Shown: one piece after another, positions 39,637 to 52,489 of the stretch
Numbering within the stretch: position 1 is the stretch's first letter
Layout: every line of letters begins with the position of its first letter
Source of the DNA: Trichostrongylus colubriformis
Lineage: Eukaryota; Nematoda; Chromadorea; Rhabditida; Trichostrongylidae
Reading direction: 5' to 3'
Assembly (NCBI GenBank): GCA_963978905.1
Contig: OZ022261.1
Location: 6,077,992-6,141,991 of the forward strand
Length of the DNA stretch: 64,000 bases
Made by a program: the position numbers and the translations under genes
Notes under the pieces: generated by a model
What the model saw: only the letters and a program-made list of their open reading frames with translations
What the model was told of the DNA's origin: nothing
The model's database searches: none

Positions 39637-41234
39637 CCGTCAGTGGGCAAAGTGCCATAGACTTCTAACAATTGGTGCTTGCTCTGCGGTATGCTGAATT
39701 ACCACGTGTTGAGGTGGCATTTCAATGAGTGATGGTGACCGCAAATTTTTGACGCTGCCCTTGTTCCGGTGCGTACTAGTTTATCATGTAGCATTCAAAG
39801 GCTATAGCGATTTTTAAGTAGCCGTATGAATTTTTTAACACTTCACTTTCTGAGCACTTTATCTAGGTTGTCAGATCATGTGGTGCAGCTTTATTGATCG
39901 CAGTTTTTGAACTTTTCTCTTCCTTACTAGTTCAGCTGTTGTGTGTCATTTGGACGAAATTTTTCAACGCTTGCAACGCGGTGCGTGCGAGCAAAACGCT
40001 GCGTGTAGTTGAGTCTTGAGCAGATTACCATGTTCTACGCCCTAAATAAGGCGCAGGGTACAGTTATTGCTTCAGGACCCGACTACATACGGCACTTTCA
40101 GCTCTCATGCATCGCGCCATACGCCGCGGTGCGAATTCCTGGCGTAGGGACACACCCGTGTCGACTTGCGCTCCCGTTTTTCCCTTCCTACAAATCGGCA
40201 TACTAGAGTATTATAGCACATCAATAGAGCCGTGAGAATGCCATTTTTGTACGTCATAACGTTGCTCTAGGCTTGTAGTTCAGTGCCATCAATGAGAAAA
40301 ATTTCTAATTATGCTAGGCACATATCGGTGCGTAAAAGTTTGTAATAAGTATCGTAATAAATTTTTTTATATGTTACAAGTATGGTGGAACTAGAGTTTG
40401 AAGAGTTATCAAGGAAAGCGGAGGCGTAAACGATTTGATGCACTTGTTGTATCGTATTGTTCAACATGGTTTTTCATTCAGATTGCACATGTAAAACTTC
40501 CCGTTTCAACTTTCCTTCATTATCCCGTTGATGGCGATATTGATGCTATGTCGAGTGCAAACGAAATTCGCGTTTATACAAAGATGTCAATCGCGGCCAA
40601 ATACACCAGAAGTGGTTACGGCTTCAAGTGACCTAATCAGGGAACCATAGAGTCAGTCTGAGACAGGGTCAAGTATCGTTCGAGGAACTGATGCGCGGAC
40701 AAAGGACGTATTTTCTGTTAGCTAAAGGGATCATATCTTCCAAAATCCTACGAGGAATTTCGAGAAGTATTTGCAGTACCTTCGGAGGGAGTCATATCGA
40801 CTCAGTCAATGTAGATTTAAGAGGGGACAGGAGGGGGGGGGGGGTTCTGAAAACGGTCAACGTAATGCTTGACCCCATTTCCAGCAGTAACCCCGCTCAA
40901 GTGGACCTGAACTTTCTGTGCATTTTTATCGATGATATCGTATCTTGATGGTATCGTAGAAGAAAAGAAGCTTTATTACACTTCGGTGCTCTACACTTGG
41001 CCCATAGTACAGCACCGTGCATACTGCTGCTTAGTCTTCGGTCGTGTTTCTTATATTGTGGAACAAATAGACAATCCATTTATTAATTGGATAACATCAA
41101 TAAGCAAGCTGTTCTATTAAATAATCCATTATGACAACGATGCATTAGGAGGAAAAAATATTGAAAATTTGGAATTAATCATAAGCACTGGAGAGCGCAA
41201 AGGTATATTACACCATAGCTAGTTTATCCCTTAC
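39637..41234. other. Interval between the convergent isomerase and MAM genes
   Basis: Holds the family J MITE and repeat-like sequence near 40700-40930 with a 12-base G run. A plus-strand open exon-like stretch (about 40489-40631) between CATTCAG and a stop is unassigned. The 3' end of the MAM gene should also lie here; one phase-compatible terminal exon could end at the TAG near 40975, followed by AATAAA on the minus strand, but I do not trust it. Confidence 0.4.
39970..40150. mobile_element. Palindromic MITE family J copy
   Basis: GCGGTGCGTGCGAGCAAAAC, then GATTACCATGTTCTACGCCC facing its near complement around 40050, and CGCCGCGGTGCGAATTCCTG at the right. Related copies: 41465-41640, 45410-45580, 45985-46215, 52490-52660 and 56930-57055. 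Confidence 0.6.
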
Positions 41235-44200
41235 TATGAGCGGGGAGAGCGATTTTCAGAGACAGAACATGGGTTTCTTGCTTCAATACGCTATAATTTG
41301 CTAGGGAACTACTGAGAGGGCTGCAGAATTACATCAAGATGGGCAAAACTGCATTCGTTTGGTGTAATGATCACCGGCGGGAGTCCATCAGGACTGCTCA
41401 TCTAGGTCAAGTCACGCTAGCGGGAGACGGTTACTTCACAAGGTGACCGTGCACCCAAAGTATGAACGCGGCCTTAGGACCGTATTTCGTACCGCAGCGT
41501 GTGGCGCGACTCGTGCGATTTAGGAGCGTCATCACATGCACTTGGGTCCTGAGACGATTACGCTAAAAATAAAACCCAGGACAGGGTGATCGCCTTAGGA
41601 CTCAAATGCTTCACACGCTGCGGTTCGAATTCCGTCCTAACGATTTTTTTTCTCAGGCTTATTATTAAACTAGATATTAAGTATAGTCATCAGTGGACTA
41701 GAACACGAGTGAATTCGTCTCCTTGAGTGGCCGTTCAGAGAAATAGATAAGCCCTTGGTCACGAATTGAAGAAATCCATGAGACACCGTGAAAGTTTTGA
41801 ATACAGGTTAGTGCTCCCGGTTGAGGACCATGAGATTGAGGTTACCGTAAGAAAAGAAATGGGAGCTTGCCAGTATCCGCTGTTTTTTTACATGCTGATA
41901 CACCCAAAAGTGGGTCGTAGACGTCGATCTGATCCAGTCCCAGGTACGAGTACTCGTTTTTCAAGCCTTCCGCAGAGAATTCTATCTTAAGTAGATTCAA
42001 ATGAGCATTAAAGACGTATATATTAATACATTGTGAATATTTACCGCATCATACGTTCCATTGTTGAGGAAGATTTTATCGCAGTTCCAATGATGCATGT
42101 TGCCAGATACGTTGTTGCTCACAAACAGCCTATAATCGTAAAGCAGAGCAGATAACTCTCTACTTAACGTTAAAACAATTTGTCATCCCGAAGAACTGTC
42201 TACTTTCGCTTTCCCTCCTTGCTTCTCACTCTTCTTCAACTGTCAATTTAGCGTAACCTGCGCTTTGTCCTTCATTCAGATTAGTTACCCATTCACTTTC
42301 CACACAGTGTGATTACAGAAAACAATACCTAGACCTTGCATTTAAAAACTAGCAAAATGCATTCGTGAGAATGCAGTCGATGAATGTTCTCGAGTTAGAA
42401 CCATCGACCATTCCAGTCCAGAAGAAGTTACCTGATGCAAAACCCCCACTGCAAAAACGGACCTAAGGACCTTAATCGCTAGGTAATGCTGCCTCGAATT
42501 TGCTGGACGTGTTGCTGATAGGCAATGGAGTGCTTGCGACTGGCTGACTTACGCCCTCGCATCTCAGCATCTAGTTGGTCCCCCCTAGTTTGTTTGCCTG
42601 GGGTCCTGGACGAATTCGTTCGTAACAGGTTAAGTTGCTAGCAAGCCCCAGTACTGCCGTCTACCTGCGTTCAGAACTGGGGACCAGGATCTTGCGGGGG
42701 ACTTCTTCATCTACCCGCGGGGAAAACCACCTTCTCGCACGACCACATAGTTTACCGGTAGCTTGTGCTTGGTTGCGTTACTCACCCATATCCGCTGACC
42801 TCTTTTGCTTCCGGTTGTTTTTCTTTGGTGGTTTACTATCTTCCTCACATGGTCTCGATCACTCTTGGTTTTTGTTTTTGTTTTAGGAATGAGTGTACTG
42901 ATAATTTGTTTCTCTGACATATGGCGCACCTCCGTGTGTATCAATAAATAAATAAATAAATCTACTACCGGCTAGTGACGCAGGGGGGCGAAAGGTAAGG
43001 AGTGAGGAGGGAAAAGGTTTCAGGTTTCCATTTCTCTCTTTTATTATCGCTTTATTCCATTTATTCCATTCCTTCTCTACTGTCACACTACTGATCACCT
43101 CCATTTTCTTTGCAAAATTCCATATGTTCCTCTATCCCATTACCTGCCAAAACTACCCCTAACAGTGGCATTAAGCCACTTTCTCCCAAGATTGGGATGT
43201 ATCGAAAATAAATTAAAAAGTTTTGTCTCGAGTACCGGGCATTTCACCACCCCCCCCCCCCCCCACCTCCAAATGTGAACGGAGTAGTTCAGTTTGTCTG
43301 CTCCCTACTTACTGACTCATGCTTCCCCTCATTTCTTCTTGGCCCGACCTTTCCAATTTGTGCTTCAGGTAGTTTCGAATTTCCCAATTTGTGCTTCAGC
43401 TAGTTTCGAATTTTGTGAAAAAGGAGAAAATAAATTTACCGTAACTACCCTGATCTTTCGACTTGTCTCAGTTCCTCTTTTATATTGTTGTGCTTTGTAT
43501 TTTTAATCTTCGACATGTTTCTTTTGCCGTAGCATAAGTACTTTCAAATTGCACTATTTATTTTACACCGTAACACCCACCGTTCTCGTTCGCTTTCTTG
43601 AGTCCTACTGAGATAGACCACAAGCTGGCTTCGGTAGCTTGCTATATAATAGCAAAATTCGACGGCAAAGCTGCGTGACAGTACAAAAGGTCCTAATGCT
43701 ATCGATGCAGTACCTGGTCCGACGGCATACGCAAATGGACCATCTGAATTAGAAAAAAATCAGCGTATTGAGTTTTGTATAATCTCGGGTCAATTTAAAC
43801 CGTATTAGTAGAGAAATCAGAATTATGTAGCGCCGTTCATGTCGCCTTGTCCTAAATGCAGAAGGCGCGTGAGCGTAAGGTAGAAGTGGCGAAGGTCCTT
43901 GAACGGCCCTTATCCCTACTGTACGCAGCCACGCCAATGCCTATAGTCGCTCCATAGACGCTCATCGCTACAGCGACGATAAGTTTTGCTTGGAGAAATC
44001 CTACTGGCTGAATCATCTGAGTGTGTATCGCTACTACGCGACTTTGCCTCGCCATGGAGCTCCTTGGTAGGTCCGTGTTCATACTTTGCGGTGCTGGCGG
44101 CAGGGCATGTCTCTGTGTCCCCTCTGGTGCCACCCAGCGTCGACTCTGCCCTATCCCGTGCCACTCTACCTCGTTGCCTGTGAACACAGCCACAACCTGC

Positions 44201-47200
44201 CGGCGCAAAGTAAAAACGCGGGCCTAGGGATCCGTAGTTTGATTCTGAAGCGATTACCATGTCCTGCGCCCTACCTTAAAGACACCGTAAGGGAGTAATT
44301 TTGGCTTACGGTAGAACAGACGTAGTGTGGACGAGTTCAAGCGGCCGCCATTGCACAAACTCGCCAATTTGACGCCTTGGCATGGTGCCAAGAGAAGATG
44401 TTTACATTATAAAGTTGTTCATTCCTTTCACCTTCTCCTTTGTTCTTTCTTATATTGTTTCTAGATGTACTTACATGAATGTTAATGTAGTTGGGAATGG
44501 CCACTCCACTGCGCTGGGAGTCAGGTGCTACAACTAAAGTTGGCCCGCGGCCGTCTCCTACAGCGGACAACTCGGAACGCCAGTGCGATGATGCGAATGA
44601 GGCGCGAATACACACCGCAGCGATGCACTTTTGAATTCGGGTTTTTTCACCGATTATCGCTTCTAACCTTCTGCGTTCGTTACGAAATGCTCATTTCTTT
44701 GTATGTTTCTCTTGTTTCGGACCCCCTTCCGGTTCCTTTAATTGTAATTGCCTTGGGACAGAACAACGTGTTCCCGTAGCTCACACACATCGGTGCGCAG
44801 CGCTGTGAAACCCTGTCCTAACGATACACCCCCTTCATAAGCATCTCTACTTCCATTAACGAGCGCGATAGAGAACGTGATACTATATTATCGTGTATTA
44901 TGCCATCAAGGTAGAAGGCCGTGGCAATCAAGCTTTTCACCATCTATTGAGTTTTCCACTTACCTAACACTGAGCGAATTCCGGTGGATCGCGATCCCAC
45001 TGGGTCATCACTGGTTTTCCAATCGCTGGAATCGAGATCTTGCAGACAGGAACCACTTTCAAAGTCGCAGTGGAGAGCTGAGCACGTTTTTGGTGAGAGT
45101 TTTACGGGCGGCTCATAATGCGGGACTAAAAAAGGGGAAAAATAGAACGAAATGAAAAAATGTGTGTGGGCTTCATTTGGTCTACATTCATGGCGTAGGT
45201 AAAGATGTTCCTGAATCTACATAAACACTGCAAAGGCAACAGCATCGTTTTTTCTGAAGAGCCCGGCTGAGTTCCTCCGTCGGATATGTGCATGGAGACA
45301 GAGAACGTCTTTTCAATGCTGGCGATGAAAGAGCAACTTGGCCCACCATTGTGGTTTCACTATTTAACTCTACAATGCCTAACCTCGGTGGGCACTGAGC
45401 TCCGCGTGTTGTGTCATTCATTTCCGAGCAACTGCGGATCCGCGCATGCGGCGTGCGGCACGATGCGTGCGAGATAGGGGCGCACACGTACACAGTTTGG
45501 TCCTATGGTGATTACCCTCAGAATGAGGAGCACAACACGGCAGTTGCCTCAGGATCCTACTATATACGGAGCCCCCAGCCGGCTCACATCGCCAAATTCC
45601 TTCTCCATCGATGACACCTACTATTTTAACAAATTTTCATCTTCGTCTCACACTGTGCAGAACAGTTACAAAATGAATTCTTACTCATCCGGCACTGGTA
45701 CACCGCACTTGTATTATACGAAATATCATCGATTATAGCAGCACCACCTTGTTTGCCGAAAGCGTCCAGTGTAAAGTTGTACGCCTCTATTACTATCTGA
45801 ATATACAATGCAAGTTAACAAATAATAGGTATCATTGCATAGTAAAGTGCGACTGGCTATCCAATCTGCAGTTCTAAACGCAGAACTTGATTTCTGCTTT
45901 CGGAAACCCTGTTTCAACTGAAATCGAAATTCTCGAACACCACCCATCGACCATGAGGTCATTTCAACTGATTGAGCATGAAAAATGACACGAGCTAACC
46001 TAAACCCGCAGTGCTGATCAACGCCAGGTTTGCATTTCGCAACGCGACGTGCGACGCAATGCGTGCGAGCTAGGGACGCCGAGTGTTGTTGGATCTTGAA
46101 AAGATTATGTTCGAAATAAGGCGCATGATTCTCTTCGCTGCAAAAGCGATGACATACGCCGACTCTTGCTCGCACGCATCGCGTTGCACCCTATTCGTCG
46201 CGTTGAGAATTTTTGAGAAAGATTTACGCCAATCAGGGCCTCTACGGCTGGGATGCAATAATCATCCATGACCGTCAATGTTACCTCGAAACTGTACCAA
46301 ATTGTTCCCGGGATTACCACTTTTGCCATTTTCGTTCCATTTCTCTTCAACGGTTCACTACACCACTGATATCGCTTGCCCATCGATGGTAACCTTCAAT
46401 AAGAGATAACAAGATTGAGAAAATTGGGATGGTAACATTTGCACTTGATAAGGCCCCATGAGTCAGCTATGTGTATCTTTTCTCAGTTTTCAACTGAAAC
46501 CAGCTTGTAATTTGAGTACTTGGCAAGTGATAAGTGCCATGCTGGCTGTAAATTGGCCTTGCGCTAAGGGACGCGGCGCCTTCTAGCGTGACATGACCTA
46601 GTTCGAATGTTGATAAACTTCTGCAGCCTTATTTCTATTCAAGATTCGCATTTTCAAAGATATGTGTCATCAGACAAAAAAAATGAAAAAATACTAGATT
46701 AGCAGTAGCTACTGTACCTCAATGCCTTATAGTATGCCCCGTATTACTGTTTCTTCCTCACGAACAGTTATTTCCAATCACTCCAGCTAATGCTGCTCAC
46801 CTTGTGCAAACCCTGACTCTCACATTAGGAGATGCCCAGAATTTCAGCTTGAGGAGGCCATCACCTTCCTGACACTGAATGGGATCGCTGACCAGCATTG
46901 CTGAGTGCATGGGTGGAAGTTTTTGCTGGGCACCAGCGATCAGAAAGTATCCATCTGGAAAATAAAGTGGCACTGAGACCTCGCATCAGAGCGTGCAAGC
47001 ACTACACTGATTTAGTACTGAGTAGGACGTTTTACGAAAGATTAGTTAGGAGCAGATCTCATTTTCATGAGCTGCGTTACTTGGCGCAGTTCAAGAAATG
47101 CTCCCAAACTGACTCAGCATTATCTCGTTCATGTAATGCTGTTGTTTCTTTTACATTTTATGTTACTATTGTGTCCATTAAGGATACAAAAGTTCAAAGG

Positions 47201-47849
47201 TGCAAAAGTTGTTTTCAGATAATAATGAGATAAACAGTTTTTTTTTTTCTGAAGAACTTCAATGATATCAGTTCCTGCGTTCTGAGTGGTATTCCAACCG
47301 ACCGTGGCAAGTCATGCTGATGGCGCTTCGATGCGACGCCGCAATGCGAAAATTCGACATAAGGCTATACACCCCGTTAATGCGGCGCGATGAATTGCGT
47401 CTACGAGAGTAGGGGAAGTGGTCTGTACGGCGTACATCATTTTATGTTTGCTGATGCTCCTACTCGAACTACTCCAAGCCCTTTCTGCTACATGTGCTTA
47501 AATGAAAGCTGTATGGAAAACGTGAATTTTTCTCAAATTTTCTCCCGATATTTGTGAAGAATACCCTTTATTGTTGTGAACCGAGAGTTTCTAAAGATGT
47601 TGTACCGTACTTGTTGATTGAATCTAATAGGTTATTCTTCGTATTCCAAAGACACTTACCTGCTCGATCGGATTTACCAAAAATCGTTTCGCCTTCAGAT
47701 TCGCCCCATGATCCCTTCATCCGAATATAGTCGATCTCATCTCCGTCATAACTACAGGTGTTCTTCTCGTTTCTCCACCTGCAAATGTAAAAGATCACCA
47801 GCATCAGTGCTATAGAGCTTCCTGCAATACTTAAACATTGACCGAACAT
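41235..47849 (-). CDS. Secreted or membrane protein with two tandem MAM-like domains (partial, 9 exons)
   Basis: Rebuilt on the minus strand, high to low coordinates: 47660-47849, 46801-46954, 46285-46393, 45685-45796, 44964-45077, 43581-43743, 42045-42129, 41846-41985, 41235-41320; phases 1,2,0,1,1,2,0,2,1 all match. MAM domains are extracellular adhesion/recognition modules. Repeat 1 (about residues 32-187) has DGYFLIAG, AMLVSDPIQC, LKFWASPNVRVRVCTR, VVIPGT and QGGAAIIDDISY; repeat 2 (192-345) opens with LHCDFESGSC and SSDWK, and closes with FSAEGLKNEYSYLGLDQI. Exon 1 begins with a hydrophobic helix (SSIALMLVIFYIC) that I read as a signal peptide after an SL-type acceptor at 47864-47866. 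The intron between exons 7 and 8 is 59 bases. Other introns are enlarged by repeats at 45.1-45.6, 45.98-46.2 and 41.4-41.6 kb. Odd: positive charges follow the helix, so it could instead be a membrane span of an upstream exon chain (48497-48774). No stop exon found. Exons 2-8 are strong, 1 and 9 weaker. Confidence 0.75.
41465..41640. mobile_element. MITE family J copy (MAM-gene intron 8)
   Basis: TTGGGTCCTGAGACGATTAC and GTGATCGCCTTAGGACTCAA face each other; the right end is CGGTTCGAATTCCGTCCTAA. Confidence 0.55.
43363..43428. repeat. Tandem duplication of about 33 bases
   Basis: CCAATTTGTGCTTCAGGTAG then TTTCGAATTT occurs twice in a row, in the long MAM-gene intron 6. Confidence 0.7.
44071..44226. 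mobile_element. MITE family C copy (opposite orientation)
   Basis: Starts GTCCGTGTTCATACTTTGCG and ends CGCAAAGTAAAAACGCGGGC, in the large MAM-gene intron between exons 5 and 6. Confidence 0.6.
44583..44745 (-). repeat. Repeat family F, truncated inverted copy
   Basis: In reverse orientation it carries AACCGGAAGGGGGT and GCGATAATCGGTGAAAAAAC then AATTCAAAAGTGCATCGC. It lies in the MAM-gene intron between exons 5 and 6. Confidence 0.65.
45410..45580. mobile_element. MITE family J copy (MAM-gene intron 4)
   Basis: GCGTGCGAGATAGGGGCGC, TTTGGTCCTATGGTGATTAC and GCAGTTGCCTCAGGATCCTA give the family's palindromic layout. Confidence 0.55.
45985..46215. mobile_element. MITE family J copy (MAM-gene intron 3)
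   Basis: GCGACGTGCGACGCAATGCG and GCTCGCACGCATCGCGTTGC are inverted, with the loop near 46110. It separates exons 3 and 4 of the MAM gene. Confidence 0.6.
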
Positions 47850-47863
47850 AGAGGAATCGTCCA

Positions 47864-47866
47864 CTG
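47864..47866 (-). promoter_or_regulatory. Acceptor upstream of the MAM gene's ATG
   Basis: On the minus strand TTATATTTCAG precedes the ATG at 47849 by 14 bases. It is either an SL acceptor marking the 5' end of the mRNA or an ordinary acceptor if the exons at 48497-48774 belong to the gene. The adjacent MITE begins at 47886. Confidence 0.45.
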
Positions 47867-47885
47867 AAATATAAGTTTCATGCAA

Positions 47886-48250
47886 CCCATGTATTTATGT
47901 TGTATTTGCCTAATGTGGACCGTATGCGAAGTTTCACGCGAAAGAATGCGAATCCGGCTGAGGTACAGAACCATAAAGCCTTGAACGGGTGGGCGGGGCC
48001 TCCGAGGCAAATGCCCACTCCGTTATTCGCCGCCGCCGGATACGCATTGCAGGAACAGAAAGTTACGTAAACAGTCCCACTCTCCGTTCCCAACGCCGGC
48101 GGACAAGGGGACGGGGCTCTTACACAGAGAGCCCGTCCGCTCGCCTGAGAATTTGGGGGGGGGGGGTTCATCTCAGCCGGATTATCACTTTTTTCGGGTG
48201 GAACTTTGCATGCGGCCCTTATTAGGCAAATCAAACACAAATATAAGGGT
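47886..48250. mobile_element. MITE family B, copy 1
   Basis: Inverted ends: ACCCATGTATTTATGTTG on the left, and on the right the complement of ACCCTTATATTTGTGTTTG. The CG-rich core includes GGGTGGGCGGGGC and a poly-G run. It starts about 20 bases from the MAM gene's first acceptor. Confidence 0.75.
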
Positions 48251-48496
48251 AACAAAGAAACGAATTTTTTCGGGGACCATACCTATAAATCAGTTCAAAA
48301 TTTATTGGGGAACCTGCATGCTTTTGTGAGGAACGAGTCAAAATCGTAGCATTCCAAGTCGCAACAAGTGGTGACCATGAACTGGCCAAAGGGCGAGGCT
48401 GAATTGGTCAGTTACACTCTATAAGATTACATGAAGAACATAGCAAATGAGGAAGCAAATCGAATCGCTAAATCTAAAACCATGAATGGATAACCT

Positions 48497-48774
48497 CACC
48501 GTACTTGTAGAAAGGAAACCACAGGTCTACATCTGTATGACCACCGAGAAACTCTGAAAATACTCCGATACTCCGTTACTATGACGCTAGTATAGGAAAC
48601 GTACTGTGATCCGAATATTTAAGAACCAAATTAACTAACTTCTCATGTCATAAAGTTGTCTGCTTATTGTCCCGGCGTCGAATATAGCGTTTGTAGGGCA
48701 TCCTGAATAGACATATCGGCAATGCTCCGAGCATGGGAGTGAAAAAAATATATTTCCAATCGGGGTTTCTTCAT
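48497..48774 (-). CDS. Two candidate exons of an unidentified gene upstream of the MAM gene
   Basis: Read on the minus strand, a first candidate exon (about 48774 to 48643) encodes a Cys-containing stretch with PCSEHCRYVYSGCPTN and SRQLYDMR and ends at a GTTAGT donor in phase 1. A second (48551 to 48498) lies between ATTTTCAG and GTGAGG and encodes FLGGHTDVDLWFPFYKY, also phase 1 to phase 1. Both are phase-compatible with each other and with exon 1 of the MAM gene. They could therefore be N-terminal exons of that gene, making its hydrophobic helix an internal span, or the end of a separate gene. I do not recognise the sequence. Boundaries of the first exon are uncertain. Confidence 0.3.
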
Positions 48775-50984
48775 GAAACAAGTATGGGAGCCAAAAAATG
48801 TTCATTCCGATTAGGGAGACCACCAGTTTTCAGAGGTAATGATAGTCACCATATAAGACATTAAAACAGCAGACTGCAACAGCAGTGGAAAGTCAGCATC
48901 GCACGGGGAAGACCTCCATCAGAAGCCGGCAAAACCTCCTAACTTAAGGCAGTTTGTATCATCCAAAGTCGAGCATGGGCTGAAAACTTTAAAAAGAAAA
49001 GTCATATTCCAGGTCAGAAGAGGTAGGGGATCCCATTTTCACTTGGAAAATAGAGGGGATCTTTTTTAATAAGCAACGTTGTATATGGCTAAAAAAATTT
49101 TGAGTACAAGTGAGAACTTCGCGGATAGGGCAAAGGAACGACCCATGGAACTTCCTGCTGAGCTTCTGTTAGGCAATTATTCTATCCTTCGCAGCACCAT
49201 AATGATCAGAGGTCTATTCAAACCTACTCAGAGGAAACGTTTTCAGAAACTTCGCATCTTGTTTGAAAATTACAAGTTGTATTTCACCACTGCAGACGAT
49301 ATGCAAATGGTGCGCGAAAAAGCTGAGACTGGAAGGGGGATAACCTCCTCACATCACTAGTTTGAGCAGTCATTTACGGGCTAGATTATAAGATGATATA
49401 CTAAAAATTTGTAGGCCTGACGCTGTCCGCCTCGAATGGGATCAGAAGTTTTTCGAAAGGTATTAGATTTCTTAAGGTGGAATGGATTGATCACTGGATG
49501 AATAAATTATCAGTTGGAATCAGTGTTTGCAAGCACAGGTTACAATTTGCGGATCATGGGGGACTAGAGATCACTGCAACAAAAATTATGAAAAAGGATA
49601 AGAAGCAAAAATGATGTTGGAACTGCGATATGAGAAATACAGTAATTTAATGCAGACAACTTACCATAAATAACTTTTATGCACAATAAAAGTTGTAATA
49701 AACACGCATGCATGCAGTATGATCTGGACAAATATAGAAATAGCCGGCTAGGTCCGGCTACGATATCGCAATGCGAAGAGCATCTACCAGAAGGTCGTAC
49801 GACCAGATTTGCGGCGTAAGCATAACACAAAGCATACTAACGCACTTGTAAGTGGTGCCGAACGGGAACGATAGCCTCCGATCGTATGTGGTGGCGATTT
49901 TTAGCCGTGAATGGAACTGGAAATGACGTCAGCCACCTTTGAATTTGTGGAAAGGTGCCCGGAATTAAAACATTCGCCATCGATTCATCTTTGATAGTGG
50001 TTCTAGCAAAAGTAGAAATTACGACCAGAAGAGATCTTCCGATATTTGTGAAAAAATTGAGTAATCTCATGCAAGATCCATTTTTCATCATTTATCTTCT
50101 TATTGTTGTTGATTTTTCATCATTTATCATCCTTTCCTCGAACAGTCCTGACTTTACTACTACGCTCCTCTTCGTACGGATCGCATCATATCGCTCCACC
50201 TGGACGTCTTTCAAGTTGAAGGAGTTGTGAATGGAAAGTTCGTGATTCTATTTCTGCTCAAAATCAGTATTATACTGTGCAATTCAAAAGAAAAACACAA
50301 AAAGTTCGGAAGAATTTCCTTACTAAAAGCCCTGAAAATACTCATTGGAACCACAACCCTTTGAGTTACAGCCGAGGAATTTTTTATTTGATACACGCTG
50401 CAGGCTTGCGTCCGTTTAAAGGCAATGATAGGGGAAAGTCGGATGAAAAGTGGAAAGAGCAGTGATTACGAAAGTCGAGATACCTAGTAATGGGACAGCG
50501 AAGAAAAAACGGATAGAAATGGCCAAAGATCCGAGAAGTAGGACCCTCAGCACCGGATTCTCGACGTGGACTGCCTTTCCGTGAAGAGGCGGGTAGTCTG
50601 GACGAGTTTGCCATTGGTCTGTTGTTGGGTAGTAAACACGAAATAAGGAAGCATTTCTTTTCTGGAATGAGCTTCAAGCTAAAACTGAGAAAGCGCGCCG
50701 CGTTACCTTCCACTCCCAGCCCAGCCAATCATGAGTGTTCGTCGCTAAGAGGCGGACTGAGTCAAGAGGCGGCTGGAGCTTAAAAGGGTCGCCTCTACCA
50801 CAGCTCACAGGCGCTCTTTCGCGGCGGACTTCGCTGCAGATAGGCTTCCTAAACCTCTAGTTCTTGAGCGAATGACTCCTTTTAGCGATCCCTCATCACT
50901 CACATTACTCCTATCGCTGTCTTGAAATAAGCTTCCCACGCCTCGTCACAAGACGGATTTGGAAGGCCGGTGATTTGTTCGTCC

Positions 50985-51220
50985 TTTAAAGATCTTGCCA
51001 CCAGTACGGTCCTTTGAACACGGAGGAAGTTGGGATTGTCGAAGGTGAGACAGATGTTTTGGCTGATGCTTTCTCATGTAGGAGGAGGGAATATGAATTT
51101 CAGCCTAAGCTTAAAGAGGAAAGGAGCTTCGACGTTGGTGAAAAGCATCTGTATTATCTTCGACGACCCCAACTTCCACCGTGTTTAAAGGACCGTGCTG
51201 GTGTAAGATCTTTAAAGGAC
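50985..51220. repeat. Palindromic element
   Basis: TTTAAAGATCTTGCCACCAG at the left is matched by CTGGTGTAAGATCTTTAAA at the right, and GGTCCTTTGAACACGGAGG by CCACCGTGTTTAAAGGACC. The 94-residue open frame across it is an artefact. Confidence 0.7.
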
Positions 51221-52489
51221 GCGTTTGCGTCTTTGGAACAGGGTTACGGTGGGAACAAATCACGGCCTGCGGAATCCGACTTGTCGCCTCGTCACTGATC
51301 ACGTGACCTTTGGTTCTGCTTCACTGCCCTCGCAACTCGTCCACATTACCCGAGTGGACGAAAACTTGCATATGGCCTGTAGTGAACAAATACAACATGC
51401 CTGTGTGGAGGAAGAAGTCAAGTTTCCATGGACGACTCCTCTGGTCACCCTATTTTCAGTCAGGCAGTGGCAATTCCAATGACGATTATCACACGTGGAA
51501 CACGCGGACGAGGGATTGAGCTACATACCTGAACCCTTCTGCAGAAGGAAGCCAAACCTTTTTGTTTGACGTTTTTTTATTGCACTATAACAAATATATG
51601 ATTAATTTTCTGCCAATCTACTGTGAGCTGATCTCCGTTTCATAGCATAGACAGATAGAGAACCAGACTAGATGTTGAGAAGCAATCATACGAGCACATC
51701 AACTAACAGAAGAACAATGTGCTGATTTTTTAGCGTAGTCATTCGTACGGAAATGGAAATAAATTATTCATTGAATGCACCTATGAATACCATCAATTAT
51801 GCCCCAGCACATGATGTACCAGGAAGTCAGTACACGTTAACTCTGCCTGAAGCACATCGCTTAGCGTGCACTTTGACCTAACTTCCATAATCCTGATAAG
51901 TTGACCACTTTCCGCGATGGGGCCAATAAAGTGGGGGGATGGGGGGAGACGCAACTCTCCACCGACGCACCAACGTCGGAGCTCCTTCCCTCTCTAGATT
52001 TCTGCGTACTATGTCATGCGTACATTCGTTCTGGGGCGATTGCCGTGTCCTACGTCTGAAAAAGGAGAAAAATAGGGAGCATAAAGCACCTGGGTCGAAC
52101 GGACAGCAGACCCCAAGGCGCGGTGCGAAGTCCTGTCCTAACCTGCTAGAAGGACTTCTGCTGGAATGGGATTCGGCTTTTGTTGAACTGAACGAATTGC
52201 TGCTGCCGTAGTGTCTGATTTTCTCATAAAATCCCCGAATCGGATTTTTATGGCAGAAGACTATACTGCTGAGCGTTTTCTATCAATTTCATCTAAATGA
52301 CAGTTTATGACGGCTATGTTATGGAGTGATCTATTCCTGGAAGGCTTTAGAGAGCTTTTAAAAGAGATCATTTTAGCACATTAATATTAATTGCAGTAAT
52401 GAGCAGACGTCATAGCAAAGGATGAGCAATGAACTCTGCAGTGTAATGTGCACTGTTCCCAAGCCTGAAGCTCCTGGCTGTGTATCGTT

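Noticed and set aside
41600..41640. tRNA-like B box GGTTCGAATTCC
   Set aside because: No A box or cloverleaf upstream; it is the end of a family J MITE, with variant forms in other copies.
41766..41990. Plus-strand open frame of 74 codons
   Set aside because: Antisense to MAM-gene exon 8, which has clear domain motifs and matching phases.
44478..44540. Minus-strand exon-like piece (SGVAIPNYINIH) between TAG and GTAAGT
   Set aside because: It lies between MAM exons 5 and 6 but those join in phase without it, and the domain layout leaves no place for it here.
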